Positions 51,821 to 61,723 of a stretch of DNA of 64,000 bases are shown here, piece by piece (within the stretch, counting starts at the first letter, position 1; each line of letters starts with the position of its first letter). Under the pieces are notes generated by a model, which worked only from the letters and a program-made list of their open reading frames with translations, was not told the origin of the DNA and searched no databases. The position numbers were made by a program, and so were the translations under genes. The stretch spans positions 1 to 64,000 of the forward strand of contig JAUNWI010000001.1 of assembly GCA_030540395.1 (NCBI GenBank), read 5' to 3'. This DNA is from Phascolarctobacterium sp. (GTDB lineage: Bacteria; Bacillota; Negativicutes; Acidaminococcales; Acidaminococcaceae).

Positions 51821-54800
51821 TTAAACAAAGCAGTCCTTGCCTAGTATTTTTTCCATGGCCTCCTTAAAGCCCTCGGCCTGGCTATTCACCCAGTAGTTGG
51901 ATGTAGTTTTGATGATTTTACGAGAGCCCATCAGCTTTAAATACACCACGTCGTTGCCATGAAATTTTTGAAAGGCATTTAAAAGCTCCCTTTGCACCAA
52001 GGGATTTTCCAAATAGGCTTCTATTTTCAGCTTGATTTCCGTAGGCGCCCTATTGCTCAATTTGGTCACGCTTTGGGCCACGATTTTGCTTTCCCGCTCA
52101 TCCACGCTGAAGCGGCCTTCGATGGCCACGATATTATCCTCAAAGATTTCTCTTATGACTTCGTGATACAGGCGACTAAATACAATGACATTGAAGCGAC
52201 CTGTGAAATCCTCTAGCGTCAAAAGCGCCATGGTATCGCCTCTTTTGGTAGTTTTAATGGTGCAGTTGGAAATAATGCCTGCCACCTTGACGGTTTGACC
52301 ATCCTTGATGGATGTCTCACCGACAAATTGGTATAAGGGCATATAGCGCTGCAGGACCTTGGTATATTCACTCAAGGGATGGTCCGTCACATAAAAGCCC
52401 AGCAGCTCCTTTTCGTTCTGCAAAATAACGCTTTTGGGCATTTCCTCCATGGGCGGCAGCTTGATTTCCGTAGCAGCCAAAGTGTCCTCCTCATCAAAGA
52501 GACCGATTTGGCCGCAGGCTCTGTCCTTTTGCGCGGCTGCGCCCTGCTCCGCCGCTTGCTCCATAATGGCCAGCAGCTGGGCGCGCTTGGCGCCAAAGGA
52601 ATCCATAGCGCCGCTGCGAATCAAATGCTCCAAGGCACGCTTGTTCACCAAACGCATGCTGACACGATTGCAAAAATCGGTCAGGCTAGTAAAAGGGCCA
52701 TCCTTGGTGCGGGAATTGATGATTTCGTGTACGGCAGCATCACCCATACTCTTGATGCCTGCTAGACCAAAGCGAATGGCACTCTTGCCATGAACGGTAA
52801 ATTGGTAACCGCTCTCGTTCACATCCGGTGGCAAAATATCGATTTTGTCGTTGCGGCAGACGGAAATGTACCAGCTCAGCTTGTCGCTGTCGCCGATGAC
52901 ACTGTTCAAAAAGGCCGCCATAAACTGGGGCCGCCAGTGGGCCTTTAAATAGGCCGTCTGGTAGGCCACCAAAGCGTAGGCCACGGAGTGGGATTTGTTA
53001 AAGCCATAGCCTGCAAAATGCTGCAGCAACGAGAAGATTTGCTGGCTCAGCTGCTCGGGGATATTGTGCTCCCGCTTTGCGCCTTCCACGAAGTCCTGGC
53101 GCATGCTTTCCAGCACCGAGGCCTTCTTCTTGCCCATGGCCCGGCGCATAATATCCGCCTGGCCCAGGGTGAAGCCAGCCAGGGCAGAGGTGATTTGCAT
53201 AACCTGCTCCTGGTAAAGGATAACGCCGTAGGTATCCTCCAAAATGGGCTCCATCAGGGGATGGAGCACCTGGGCGGTGCGCTGGCCGTGCCGGCCAGCG
53301 ATAAAGTCCTCGGCCATGCCCGTGCCCAGCGGGCCCGGGCGGTAGAGGGCCACCAGCGGAATTAAATCCTCAAAGCTGGTGGGCGCTAAATCTACCAAGA
53401 GCTTGGTAATGCCCGCGGATTCCAGCTGGAAGACGCAGGTGGTGTCACCCTTGCGCAGCATAGCGCAGGTGGCTTCGTCCTCTAAGGGAATATTGTCTAT
53501 ATCCACCACCTCGCCGGTGGTTTGTTTTATAAATTCGATGCAGTCGCCAATAACGGTCAGGGTGCGCAGGCCCAAAAAGTCCATTTTCAAGAGGCCCAGC
53601 TCCTCCACCTTGTCCTTGTCGTATTGGGTAATCATGCCGTCAGTATCGGCACCCAGCTGCAGGGGCACGTACTCCCGCAGGTCGTGAGGCGCAATGATAA
53701 CCCCCGCCGCGTGGGTCCCCGCGTTGCGGGGCAAGCCCTCCACGCTCTTGGACAAATCGATGAGCTGCTTTACCTCCGGCCTTGTGTCGTAGGCTTCACG
53801 CAAATCCTTGTTGTTCAGCGCCTTGTCCAGGGTTATGCCCAGCTCCCGGGGAATCATCTTGGCGATTTCGTCCACCGCGCCGTAGCTCATGCCGAGAGCC
53901 TTGCCCACGTCACGCACGGCTGCCCTGGCCTGCAGCGTACCAAAGGTAATGATTTGCGCTACCCGTTCCTTGCCGTAGCGCTGGACCACATAGTCCAGCA
54001 CCTCCTGGCGACGCACATAACAAAAGTCCGTATCAATATCCGGCATGCTGACGCGCTCCGGATTCAAAAAGCGTTCAAAGAGCAAATGGTAGCGTAGGGG
54101 CTCCACATTGGTAATGTGGAGCAAATACGCAACCACACTGCCCGCGGCGCTGCCGCGCCCCGGGCCTACGGGGATGCCCTTTTCCCGGCAGAAGTTGATG
54201 AAATCCCACACGATGAGGAAATAGGCATCGTAGCCCATATCGTTGATGATTTTCAGTTCAAACTCTAAGCGCTTGCGAATGGTTTCGTCCACCACAGGGT
54301 AGCGCTTAGGCAGTGCCTTTTCGCACAAATGCCGCAAATATCCCGCCGTATCAAAGCCCTCAGGGACGGGAAATTCCGGCAACAGCAAGTGACCAAATTC
54401 CAGCTCCACATGGCAGCGGTCCGCAATTTTGTTGGGGTTTTCCAGAGCTTCAGGACAATCCCCAAAGCGCTCCGCCATTTCCTCGTAGCTTTTAAGATAA
54501 AAGCTATCGTTGGGAAAACGCATGCGATCCGGCTCATCCACGGTGCTGGTGGTTTGGATGCACAGCAAAATATCCTGCGCTGCCGCATCCTCCCGCCGCA
54601 CATAGTGCAAATCGTTGGTGGCCACCAGGCCCAAATCGAATTCTCTGGCCAGCTGCTTCAAGGCCGCCGTTACCTTGTGCTCCTCCGGCAAATCGTGGTC
54701 CTGAATCTCTAAAAAATAGTTTTCTTTACCAAAGATATCTATATATTCCTGAATGCAGCGACGAGCTCCCTCCAGATTATTTTGGAGAATCAGCACCGGC

Positions 54801-55225
54801 AGCTCTCCGGCCACACAGGCGCTCAAGCAGATAAGGCCCTCACTGTGAGCTCGCAAAGCATCCTTGTCGATGCGAGGCTTGTAATAAAAGCCCTCCACCT
54901 GACCGATGCTGACCAGCTTCATTAAATTGTGGTATCCAGTATCATTTTCGGCTAAAAGAATCAAATGGAACATGCCGCGGTTGTTCTTTTCAAAGTGGGA
55001 GCCCGTGGTCAAATAGACCTCACAGCCTAATATAGGCTTAATGCCCTGCTTTTTGCACTCCTGATAGAACTCCACAGCTCCATACATAGCGCCATGGTCC
55101 GTAATGGCGAGACTATCCATGCCCAGCTCCTTGGCATAGGCCACCAATTCATCAATCTTGGAGGCACCATCCAGCAGGCTATATTCCGTATGTACATGTA
55201 AATGGGTAAAACGTTTAGCGCTCAT
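51821..55225 (-). CDS. dnaE: DNA polymerase III alpha subunit
   Basis: DnaE is the replicative polymerase of the DnaE1 group. The 1134-residue protein has the PHP domain (HLHVHTEYSLLDGASKIDEL), GPGRGSAAGSVVAYLL near 365, the catalytic MPDIDTDF near 400-407, FNKSHSVAYALVAYQTAYLKAH, HhH motifs, the OB fold and a C-terminal domain. Length and motifs are complete. It stands alone in this region, with its own unclear promoter. Confidence 0.97.
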   Translation of the reverse strand: MSAKRFTHLHVHTEYSLLDGASKIDELVAYAKELGMDSLAITDHGAMYGAVEFYQECKKQGIKPILGCEVYLTTGSHFEKNNRGMFHLILLAENDTGYHNLMKLVSIGQVEGFYYKPRIDKDALRAHSEGLICLSACVAGELPVLILQNNLEGARRCIQEYIDIFGKENYFLEIQDHDLPEEHKVTAALKQLAREFDLGLVATNDLHYVRREDAAAQDILLCIQTTSTVDEPDRMRFPNDSFYLKSYEEMAERFGDCPEALENPNKIADRCHVELEFGHLLLPEFPVPEGFDTAGYLRHLCEKALPKRYPVVDETIRKRLEFELKIINDMGYDAYFLIVWDFINFCREKGIPVGPGRGSAAGSVVAYLLHITNVEPLRYHLLFERFLNPERVSMPDIDTDFCYVRRQEVLDYVVQRYGKERVAQIITFGTLQARAAVRDVGKALGMSYGAVDEIAKMIPRELGITLDKALNNKDLREAYDTRPEVKQLIDLSKSVEGLPRNAGTHAAGVIIAPHDLREYVPLQLGADTDGMITQYDKDKVEELGLLKMDFLGLRTLTVIGDCIEFIKQTTGEVVDIDNIPLEDEATCAMLRKGDTTCVFQLESAGITKLLVDLAPTSFEDLIPLVALYRPGPLGTGMAEDFIAGRHGQRTAQVLHPLMEPILEDTYGVILYQEQVMQITSALAGFTLGQADIMRRAMGKKKASVLESMRQDFVEGAKREHNIPEQLSQQIFSLLQHFAGYGFNKSHSVAYALVAYQTAYLKAHWRPQFMAAFLNSVIGDSDKLSWYISVCRNDKIDILPPDVNESGYQFTVHGKSAIRFGLAGIKSMGDAAVHEIINSRTKDGPFTSLTDFCNRVSMRLVNKRALEHLIRSGAMDSFGAKRAQLLAIMEQAAEQGAAAQKDRACGQIGLFDEEDTLAATEIKLPPMEEMPKSVILQNEKELLGFYVTDHPLSEYTKVLQRYMPLYQFVGETSIKDGQTVKVAGIISNCTIKTTKRGDTMALLTLEDFTGRFNVIVFSRLYHEVIREIFEDNIVAIEGRFSVDERESKIVAQSVTKLSNRAPTEIKLKIEAYLENPLVQRELLNAFQKFHGNDVVYLKLMGSRKIIKTTSNYWVNSQAEGFKEAMEKILGKDCFV

Positions 55226-55275
55226 AAGCTTATCCTTTATAAATAAACCAAACTTTCACGACTGTTTAGAAGGTA

Positions 55276-56658
55276 TTAGTCTTCCTCTTTTTTGCCCCAA
55301 TATAGACCTATAACCAGGAAAATCAAATTATAGACCAAAGCGGGAAATAAGCTATTAATCTGCCAGGGGCTGATGTGCTTCCAAAACAGGGCTGCAAAAA
55401 TACCTGCGCCCATGGCAGCCACGCCCATGGATGCACGCACCCTGTTGGAAAAGAAAACGCAGAAGGTTAGCGGTAAAAAGATACCGCTGCCCCGCAAGGC
55501 CATGGATAGATAATTCCATTCCAGCACGGAGGATTCCAAATGAAAGAAAACGAAAACGATGGCTGCAGCCGCTGCCAAAAGCACGCTAAAGCGGCTGGCC
55601 CACAGCAGGTTCACAGAAGTAGCGCTGCGCCACAGCTTGCTGATAATATCACGACTGATCATGGTGCCAATGCCCAAGGCCAAGCCTGCAATGGAGCCCA
55701 AGGCGGAAAGCAGCAGGGCCGCCAAGCCAATGCCACCGAGCCAGTCCGGCAGATAGGTGGACAAATACAGGGGCAAGGCATCAATAGAATTAATCTCCGG
55801 ATGGTTTACATGCATGAACATACCAATCATCACAGAGGGTAAACCTACAGGGATAACAATGCAGGCCGCAGCGACGCAGCCCACAGCCGCTGTTTTGCTA
55901 TCCTTGGCACTGAACAGGGCCTGCACGTAGGTTTGGGTGGAAATGACGCCCACAATCATGGAGCACAGGCTAAAAAGGCCATCCTCCACACCGCGACCAA
56001 AAAGGCTGAACCAAGGCTGAGCCGGCAAAGCCGCCGCCAGACCAGCGCTACCGCCCATGTTGCAAAAGGCCAAAATGCCGCCCACAAAAATGCTGGCAAA
56101 AATCAGGACTATCTTGATAATGCCTGCCATGCCGCTGCCGCTGATGCCTCCGAAAAAGACAAAACCTGCTGTGATCATAAGAATGAGCATTGCAGAAACA
56201 TAAAGATTGACACCAAAGATGCCCGCTACAAGGTGCAAGGCCGTAAGCGTGCTGGCGACAATACTAAAAAAGATGCCGGCACAGGAGCTCACTGTGGCGA
56301 GCCAGCCAGCGGGCTTGCCGTAATTGGTTACGAGAAATTCTGCCACAGTGGTAAGGCCGCTAGCACGCAGGGGCTTGGCGTAAAAGGCCGCCATAATCAG
56401 CAGCGCGATGCCACTGCCCAAGGTGAACCACCAGGCCGTCAGCCCCAGCTTGTAGCCCAGCTGAGCCGTTCCTACCGTTGCCGCACCACCCACAATGGTG
56501 CCAATAATACTGCCTGCCACCAGCCCCACACCGGCACTGCGTCCGCCCACATTGTAATCATCGGCGGACTTGATGCGGCGGGAGGCAATAATGCCCGGCA
56601 GCATAGTTAAAGCCAAGGTCAACACCAGGCTGACCATGTGCATCATGGATAATTTCAT
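55276..56658 (-). CDS. Sodium:solute symporter family protein
   Basis: This 460-residue membrane protein of the SSS (PutP/PanF) family has 12-13 hydrophobic segments. Segment 1 includes RIKSADDYNVGGRSAG, a family start, and the sodium site is likely in the GTIVGGAATVGTAQLGYKLG stretch; ALGSIAGLALGIGTMISRDI matches segment 8. Substrate unknown; pantothenate, proline or a carboxylate are possible. GAGGTGTTTTGT precedes ATG 56658. It ends 50 bases from dnaE and may be transcribed with it. Confidence 0.85.
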   Translation of the reverse strand: MKLSMMHMVSLVLTLALTMLPGIIASRRIKSADDYNVGGRSAGVGLVAGSIIGTIVGGAATVGTAQLGYKLGLTAWWFTLGSGIALLIMAAFYAKPLRASGLTTVAEFLVTNYGKPAGWLATVSSCAGIFFSIVASTLTALHLVAGIFGVNLYVSAMLILMITAGFVFFGGISGSGMAGIIKIVLIFASIFVGGILAFCNMGGSAGLAAALPAQPWFSLFGRGVEDGLFSLCSMIVGVISTQTYVQALFSAKDSKTAAVGCVAAACIVIPVGLPSVMIGMFMHVNHPEINSIDALPLYLSTYLPDWLGGIGLAALLLSALGSIAGLALGIGTMISRDIISKLWRSATSVNLLWASRFSVLLAAAAAIVFVFFHLESSVLEWNYLSMALRGSGIFLPLTFCVFFSNRVRASMGVAAMGAGIFAALFWKHISPWQINSLFPALVYNLIFLVIGLYWGKKEED

Positions 56659-56843
56659 ACAAAACACCTCTATCTAAATATACTTCATTGCCGTATATCA
56701 CATACCTTAGCATGCTTTCGCCCAGAGTTTAGTATAACACAAACGGGGTCAATTAAAAAGAAAGCACTGCAAAAAAGCTATTTTGTTTTGCAATTTTAGT
56801 CCATTTTTTCACCAATCTGTTACGATGTATACACATATTCCTG

Positions 56844-56882
56844 CTCTAAAAACTTGCAGTTTAGAGAAATTTTGGTTATAAT
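56844..56882 (+). promoter_or_regulatory. Promoter of the hydrogenase operon
   Basis: TTGCAG (56854-56859) and TATAAT (56877-56882) are 17 bases apart. CTCTAAA and TTTAGAG (56844-56850, 56860-56866) form perfect inverted arms around the -35, a likely repressor site. The start codon is 51 bases downstream of the -10. Confidence 0.7.
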
Positions 56883-56932
56883 ATAAAGTATACCAATTTA
56901 TCAATTAGTGTATGCTTATTGGGAGGATGAAT

Positions 56933-58783
56933 ATGAGTCGTTTAAAAATTGCTACACCTGACCAGGCTCAACTGACGGTCGAACGCTTATATAAAGACCT
57001 AGAGCGACACATCATCGCCAGCCCTCCGGGACTGTGCCCCGTTGATCTGCAGCTCTCTTTCCTCAAGGTTTGCCATGCGCAAACCTGTGGCAAATGTGTT
57101 CCCTGTCGCGTTGGTCTGGCCCAATTACAAAAGCTGATGGAGGACGTGCTCGATGGCAAAGCCACCATGGAGACACTGGACCTCATCCAAAGCACTGCGG
57201 AAAATGTAGCCAACAGCGCTGACTGCGCTATCGGCTTTGAAGCAGCCAAAATGGTTTTGGCCGGCTTGGAAGGCTTCCGCGAGGACTATATCAACCATAT
57301 CAAGAAGGGCAAATGCTCCGTGCATCTGCACCAATCCATTCCCTGCGTGGCTTTGTGCCCCGCCCAGGTGGATATCCCCGGCTACATCGCTTTAGTTGGC
57401 GCCGGTCGCTATGCTGATGCTGTGAAGCTCATCCGCAAGGATAATCCCTTCCCCACTGCCTGCGGCCTGATTTGCGAGCATCCCTGTGAATCCCGCTGCC
57501 GTCGTAACATGATTGATGCTGCCATCAATATTCGCGGCTTAAAGCGCATGGCTGTGGATAACGCACCCAGCAACACCGTGCCCGTGCCTGAAAAAGAAAA
57601 ATCCACCGGCAAACGTGTGGCTATTATCGGCGGTGGCCCCAGTGGCTTATCCGCTGCCTACTATTTAGAGCTCATGGGTCACCATGCAGTTGTTTTTGAA
57701 GAAAAGAGCAAGCTGGGCGGCATGCTGCGCTACGGCATCCCCGCTTATCGCTTCCCCCGCGAGCGCCTGCAGGAGGATTTAGATGCCATCCTGTCCACCG
57801 GCGTGGAGGTACATCTTAACAGCCGCATTGGTAATGGCGAGGGCGAAATTTCCTTTGATAAGCTGCGCAAAGAATTCGACGCTGTTTACATTGCCATCGG
57901 CGCTCACACCGATAAAAAAATCGGTATTCCCGGCGAGGATTCCCAAGGCGTTATCAGTGCTGTGGAAATGCTGCGGGAAATCGGCGAAGAAAGAATGCCG
58001 GACTTTAAGGATAAAACCGTCGTTGTAATCGGCGGCGGCAACGTAGCTATGGACTGCACCCGCAGCTCCATCCGCTTAGGCGCTAAAAAGGTTATCATTG
58101 CTTATCGTCGTCGTCAGGACGATATGACCGCGCTGCCCGAAGAAATCGAGGGTGCTATTGCCGAAGGCGCTGAGCTGTACGGCTTAAAGGCTCCTCATCA
58201 TATTGAGGCCGATGAAAACGGCAAGGTTGCTGCCCTGTGGGTAGAGCCCCAAATCATCGGTCCCATCGACGCCTGGGGTCGCGCCCGTCCCATCCATGCA
58301 GATGTAGATTTGCAGCGCATCCCCTGCGACATCATCGTTGTCGCTATCGGCCAAGGCATCATGCTGCGCCCCTTTGAGGAAGCAGGCATCAAGATTAAAC
58401 GTGGCACTATCTCCGCTCTCTCCAGCAGTGAATTGGCTAATAATGAGGGCGTTTTCGCCGGCGGTGACTGCGTAACCGGCCCCGCTACCGTTATTCGTGC
58501 CATTGCCGCCGGCAAGGTAGCCGCAGCTAATATTGATGAATATTTAGGCTACGAGCATATCATCACCTGTGATGTGGAAATCCCCGACCCCTCCATTGAC
58601 GACAAGCGTCCCTGCGGCCGCATCCAGCTTACCGAAAAAGAGGCTGGCGAGCGCAAAAAGACCTTTGCTCCCATGGAGTGTGGCATGACCGTGCAGGAAG
58701 CCTGCCAGGAGGCTGGTCGCTGCCTGCGCTGTGACAAATTTGGCTTTAGTACCTTGAAAGGAGGCAGAACCTTAAAATGGTAA
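56933..58783 (+). CDS. NuoF/GltD-like flavoprotein of the hydrogenase
   Basis: This 616-residue protein fuses two parts. The N-terminus carries the NuoF-type 4Fe-4S domain, CGKCVPCRVG near 46-55. The rest resembles the GltD/NfnB small subunit of glutamate synthase: cysteines in CALCPAQVDIPGYI and CEHPCESRCRR, FAD loop AIIGGGPSGLSAAYY near 230-245, NAD(P) loop VVIGGGNVAMDCTR near 363-376 and a closing GGDCVTGPATVIRAI. The FMN/NADH domain of NuoF is absent. It should pass NAD(P)H electrons to the hydrogenase encoded next, overlapping by 7 bases. GGGAGG precedes ATG 56933. Confidence 0.9.
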   Translation: MSRLKIATPDQAQLTVERLYKDLERHIIASPPGLCPVDLQLSFLKVCHAQTCGKCVPCRVGLAQLQKLMEDVLDGKATMETLDLIQSTAENVANSADCAIGFEAAKMVLAGLEGFREDYINHIKKGKCSVHLHQSIPCVALCPAQVDIPGYIALVGAGRYADAVKLIRKDNPFPTACGLICEHPCESRCRRNMIDAAINIRGLKRMAVDNAPSNTVPVPEKEKSTGKRVAIIGGGPSGLSAAYYLELMGHHAVVFEEKSKLGGMLRYGIPAYRFPRERLQEDLDAILSTGVEVHLNSRIGNGEGEISFDKLRKEFDAVYIAIGAHTDKKIGIPGEDSQGVISAVEMLREIGEERMPDFKDKTVVVIGGGNVAMDCTRSSIRLGAKKVIIAYRRRQDDMTALPEEIEGAIAEGAELYGLKAPHHIEADENGKVAALWVEPQIIGPIDAWGRARPIHADVDLQRIPCDIIVVAIGQGIMLRPFEEAGIKIKRGTISALSSSELANNEGVFAGGDCVTGPATVIRAIAAGKVAAANIDEYLGYEHIITCDVEIPDPSIDDKRPCGRIQLTEKEAGERKKTFAPMECGMTVQEACQEAGRCLRCDKFGFSTLKGGRTLKW

Positions 58784-60504
58784 ACCTGACTATTGACGGC
58801 TTAAAAGTTTCCGTTCCCGAGGGCACTACAATTATGCAGGCCGCTGCCACCGTTGGTATTGATATTCCCCGTCTGTGCTTTTTAAAGGACATCAATGAAA
58901 TCAGTGCCTGCAAGGTTTGCGTTGTAGAAATCCAAGGACAAAATCGTGTAGTCACCTCCTGTACCACCCCTGTGCAGGAAGGACTCGTTGTCTATACTAA
59001 TTCCCCTAAGGCTCGCAGTGTCCGCCGTACCAACGTGGAGCTGATTCTCTCCCAGCATGATTGCCTGTGTGCAACCTGCGTTCGCAGCGGCAACTGCAGC
59101 CTGCAAAAGCTGTCCAATGATTTGGGCATTTTCGATATACCCTTTGAGCGCGAGGTGGTGGACACCCCTTGGAACAAGGATTTCCCCCTGATTCGCGACT
59201 CCAAAAAATGCATTAAGTGCATGCGCTGCGTGCAAATTTGCGACAAGGTGCAGGATTTGCATATTTGGGACGTGCAAAACACCGGCTCCCGTACCACTGT
59301 GGACGTGGCCGGCAACATGAGCATTGAAGACTCCAAATGCAGCCTCTGCGGTCAGTGCATCACCCACTGCCCCGTTGGTGCTTTAAAGGAGCGCAATGAT
59401 GTGCCCAAGATTTACGAGGCTTTGGCAGATTCCACCAAGGTAACTGCCGTCCAGGTTGCTCCCGCAGTGCGTACTGCTTGGGCTGAAGCCTTCAATATGC
59501 CTGAGGAAATGGCCACCGAGGGACGCATGGCTGCCGCCCTGCGCCGCATCGGCTTCGATTATGTTTTCGACACCAGCTTCGCTGCGGACGTAACCATTAT
59601 GGAAGAGGCTAATGAGCTGTTGGAGCGCCTGCAAAACCCCGAAGGCTATCGTTGGCCCATGTTCACCTCCTGCTGCCCCGGTTGGGTCAGCTACTTGACC
59701 AAAAAATATCCTTCTTACGTAGAAAACCTTTCCACCACTAAATCTCCCCAACAGATTTTTGGTGCTCTCTTAAAGTCCTACTTTGCTGAAAAGAAGGGCC
59801 TGAAGCCCAAGGAAATCTGCTCCATTTCCATCATGCCCTGCGTTTCCAAGAAGCGCGAGGCCAGCCTGCTTTCCATGCGTAGCAGTGGCACTCACGATAT
59901 TGACATCGTTTTGACTACTCGCGAATTTGTACGCTTACTTAAGGCAGAGCACATTAACCCCGCTACCCTGCCTGAGGAAGAATTCGATAATCCCTTGGGT
60001 AAGAGCACCGGCGCTGGTGTAATCTTTGGTGCAACCGGCGGTGTTATGGAAGCAGCGCTGCGTACTGCTTATTTCTCCATGACTGGTGAAGAAGCACCGG
60101 CGGACGCTTTCGTAGACGTGCGCGGTGAAAAGGGCCGCAAGGTGCGCGAATTCACCATTGCTGGCAAGCCCTTACGTACCTGCACCGTCAGCGGCCTTGG
60201 TAATGCTGGCCGCCTCATCGAGGATTTGCAGGCCGGCAAGGTGCATTATGACTTCGTAGAAGTCATGGCCTGCCCCGGCGGCTGCGTGGGCGGCGGCGGC
60301 CAGCCTATTCATGACGGCCAGGAACGGGCCGGCATGTTAGGCAAAAAGCTGTACAAGCTGGACGACGAGCGCAAGCTCCGTCAATCCCACAACAACCCCG
60401 ACGTGGTAACGCTCTATAGCGAGTATTTGGAGAAGCCCTTGAGCGAGCGCGCCGAGCGTCTCCTCCACTCCAACCACGTGAAAGAAAAGAACTATCTCGT
60501 ATAA
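58777..60504 (+). CDS. [FeFe] hydrogenase catalytic subunit
   Basis: This 575-residue enzyme makes or splits H2. A 2Fe-2S domain (Cys in RLCFLKDI and ACKVC) is followed by a His-Cys3 cluster motif (HDCLCATCVRSGNC), two 4Fe-4S motifs (CIKCMRCVQIC, CSLCGQCITHC) and the H-cluster motifs TSCCPGW at about 297, MPCVSKKREA at about 352 and MACPGGCVGGGGQP at about 496. All cluster cysteines are present, so it should be active. Maturases HydEFG are not in the window. Together with the GltD-like gene it fits the glutamate-synthase-linked group A2 arrangement. Confidence 0.95.
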   Translation: MVNLTIDGLKVSVPEGTTIMQAAATVGIDIPRLCFLKDINEISACKVCVVEIQGQNRVVTSCTTPVQEGLVVYTNSPKARSVRRTNVELILSQHDCLCATCVRSGNCSLQKLSNDLGIFDIPFEREVVDTPWNKDFPLIRDSKKCIKCMRCVQICDKVQDLHIWDVQNTGSRTTVDVAGNMSIEDSKCSLCGQCITHCPVGALKERNDVPKIYEALADSTKVTAVQVAPAVRTAWAEAFNMPEEMATEGRMAAALRRIGFDYVFDTSFAADVTIMEEANELLERLQNPEGYRWPMFTSCCPGWVSYLTKKYPSYVENLSTTKSPQQIFGALLKSYFAEKKGLKPKEICSISIMPCVSKKREASLLSMRSSGTHDIDIVLTTREFVRLLKAEHINPATLPEEEFDNPLGKSTGAGVIFGATGGVMEAALRTAYFSMTGEEAPADAFVDVRGEKGRKVREFTIAGKPLRTCTVSGLGNAGRLIEDLQAGKVHYDFVEVMACPGGCVGGGGQPIHDGQERAGMLGKKLYKLDDERKLRQSHNNPDVVTLYSEYLEKPLSERAERLLHSNHVKEKNYLV

Positions 60505-60520
60505 TTTAACATAATAGACA

Positions 60521-60570
60521 ACAAACCCCTAAAGTTAGGCTTAACACCTTACTTTAGGGGTTGTTTTTTG
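60521..60570 (+). terminator. Terminator of the hydrogenase operon
   Basis: ACAAACCCCTAAAGT and ACTTTAGGGGTTGT form a 14-bp stem followed by a T run. Confidence 0.9.
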
Positions 60571-60598
60571 TTAGAGGGTTAAATTGAATAGTTCGCAT

Positions 60599-60847
60599 GG
60601 CACATTAGCAATCAGCAGTTCGCGACGAATTTTTAGTGCAAAGCTTTTGGTAGAAATGCCTCGAACTTAGCATGTTTGTGCAGGAAGCATTCCTATTGTA
60701 GGTACGCGAATTTCGTGGGGTTCAATTGGCCTCTGCGGGGTACTATTTGTCTCGCAAAACTATTTACGTTTTCGAACCCTTGAGGCCATTGTACCAGCCA
60801 CTCATTCGCTAAAATTCGTAGCTCACTTGCTGATTTGCTAATGTGCC
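60599..60847. repeat. 249-bp element with ~39-bp terminal inverted repeats
   Basis: The left end GGCACATTAGCAATCAGCAG and the right end CTGATTTGCTAATGTGCC are inverted copies over about 39 bases with a few mismatches. The inside adds further pairing (TTGGCCTC / GAGGCCA) and no gene. A fragment of the end recurs at 60905-60919. It lies between the converging hydrogenase and fec transcripts. This looks like a MITE or a folded repeat RNA. Confidence 0.75.
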
Positions 60848-60849
60848 AT

Positions 60850-60934
60850 TTTACTTATCTACATAAATCCACAGGCACCAACGCTTGAGCATGTTTACGC
60901 AGTTGATTGCTAATGTGCCTTATACTTATTTACA
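60850..60934. repeat. Duplicated 3' end of the fec ATPase gene
   Basis: Bases 60853-60890 (ACTTATCTACATAAATCC, then AGGCACCAACGCTTGAGC) are a diverged copy of 60922-60968, which encodes the last residues (ALVPVDLC) of the ATP-binding protein. The duplication includes the nearby element end. Confidence 0.65.
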
Positions 60935-61723
60935 TTATTTACACAAATCCACCGGCACTAGCGCTCTTAATCCATTACTACATGCAAACTCATCTGCTTG
61001 CACTCTAAACACATCTGCCAAAAGCTTGGACGTCACAATCTCCTTCGGCGCACCACAGGTCACAAGGCGCCCGGCCTTGATTACCGCCACATAATCCGCG
61101 TACTGAATGGCGTGATTAAGCTCATGAATGACCATCACCACAGTCAGTCCCAACTCACGGTTCAGCTTCACCAAAAGCTGCATAACCTCTAGCTGGTGGC
61201 AAATATCAAGATAAGTCGTGGGCTCGTCGAGCAAAAGCACCTGAGGCCGCTGGGCCAACGCCATGGCAATCCAGGCCCTCTGCCGCTCGCCACCGCTCAG
61301 GGTGTGCAGCAAGCGGTGCCGCATGCTGGTCATATTCGTCTGCTCCAGTGCCCACTCCACATGCTTGGCATCATCCTTGTCCCCGCGGCCTAAAAAGCCC
61401 CTGTGAGGAAAGCGCCCCATCTCCACCAAATCCTGTACTGTCAAATCCGTCGGTGCCGTGGGCGCTTGGGTCAAAATTGCCAGGCATTGGGCAAACTCCC
61501 GATGACTAAACTTCTTAATATCCTTCCCTTTAAAGGTAATACTGCCCTTTTCCACAGGCCAAATACGACTAATCGCCTTCAGCGTGGTACTCTTGCCGCA
61601 GCCGTTGGGGCCGATGATAGCCGTGATTTTGCCCTCGGGAATCTCTAAGGATAAGTCGTGCACAATGGTCTTTTTATTAATGCCCACATCAATATTGTGA
61701 GCTGCCAAAATCGCTGTCATCAA
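60935..61723 (-). CDS. FecE-type ABC transporter ATP-binding protein
   Basis: This 262-residue ATPase has Walker A GPNGCGKST near 38-46, signature LSGGERQRAW near 142-151 and Walker B LLLDEPTTYLD, typical of FecE/BtuD/FhuC. It energises import of an iron-siderophore, haem or cobalamin. Its start overlaps the permease stop by 4 bases. The last ~10 residues have a duplicated remnant downstream. Confidence 0.93.
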   Translation of the reverse strand: MMTAILAAHNIDVGINKKTIVHDLSLEIPEGKITAIIGPNGCGKSTTLKAISRIWPVEKGSITFKGKDIKKFSHREFAQCLAILTQAPTAPTDLTVQDLVEMGRFPHRGFLGRGDKDDAKHVEWALEQTNMTSMRHRLLHTLSGGERQRAWIAMALAQRPQVLLLDEPTTYLDICHQLEVMQLLVKLNRELGLTVVMVIHELNHAIQYADYVAVIKAGRLVTCGAPKEIVTSKLLADVFRVQADEFACSNGLRALVPVDLCK

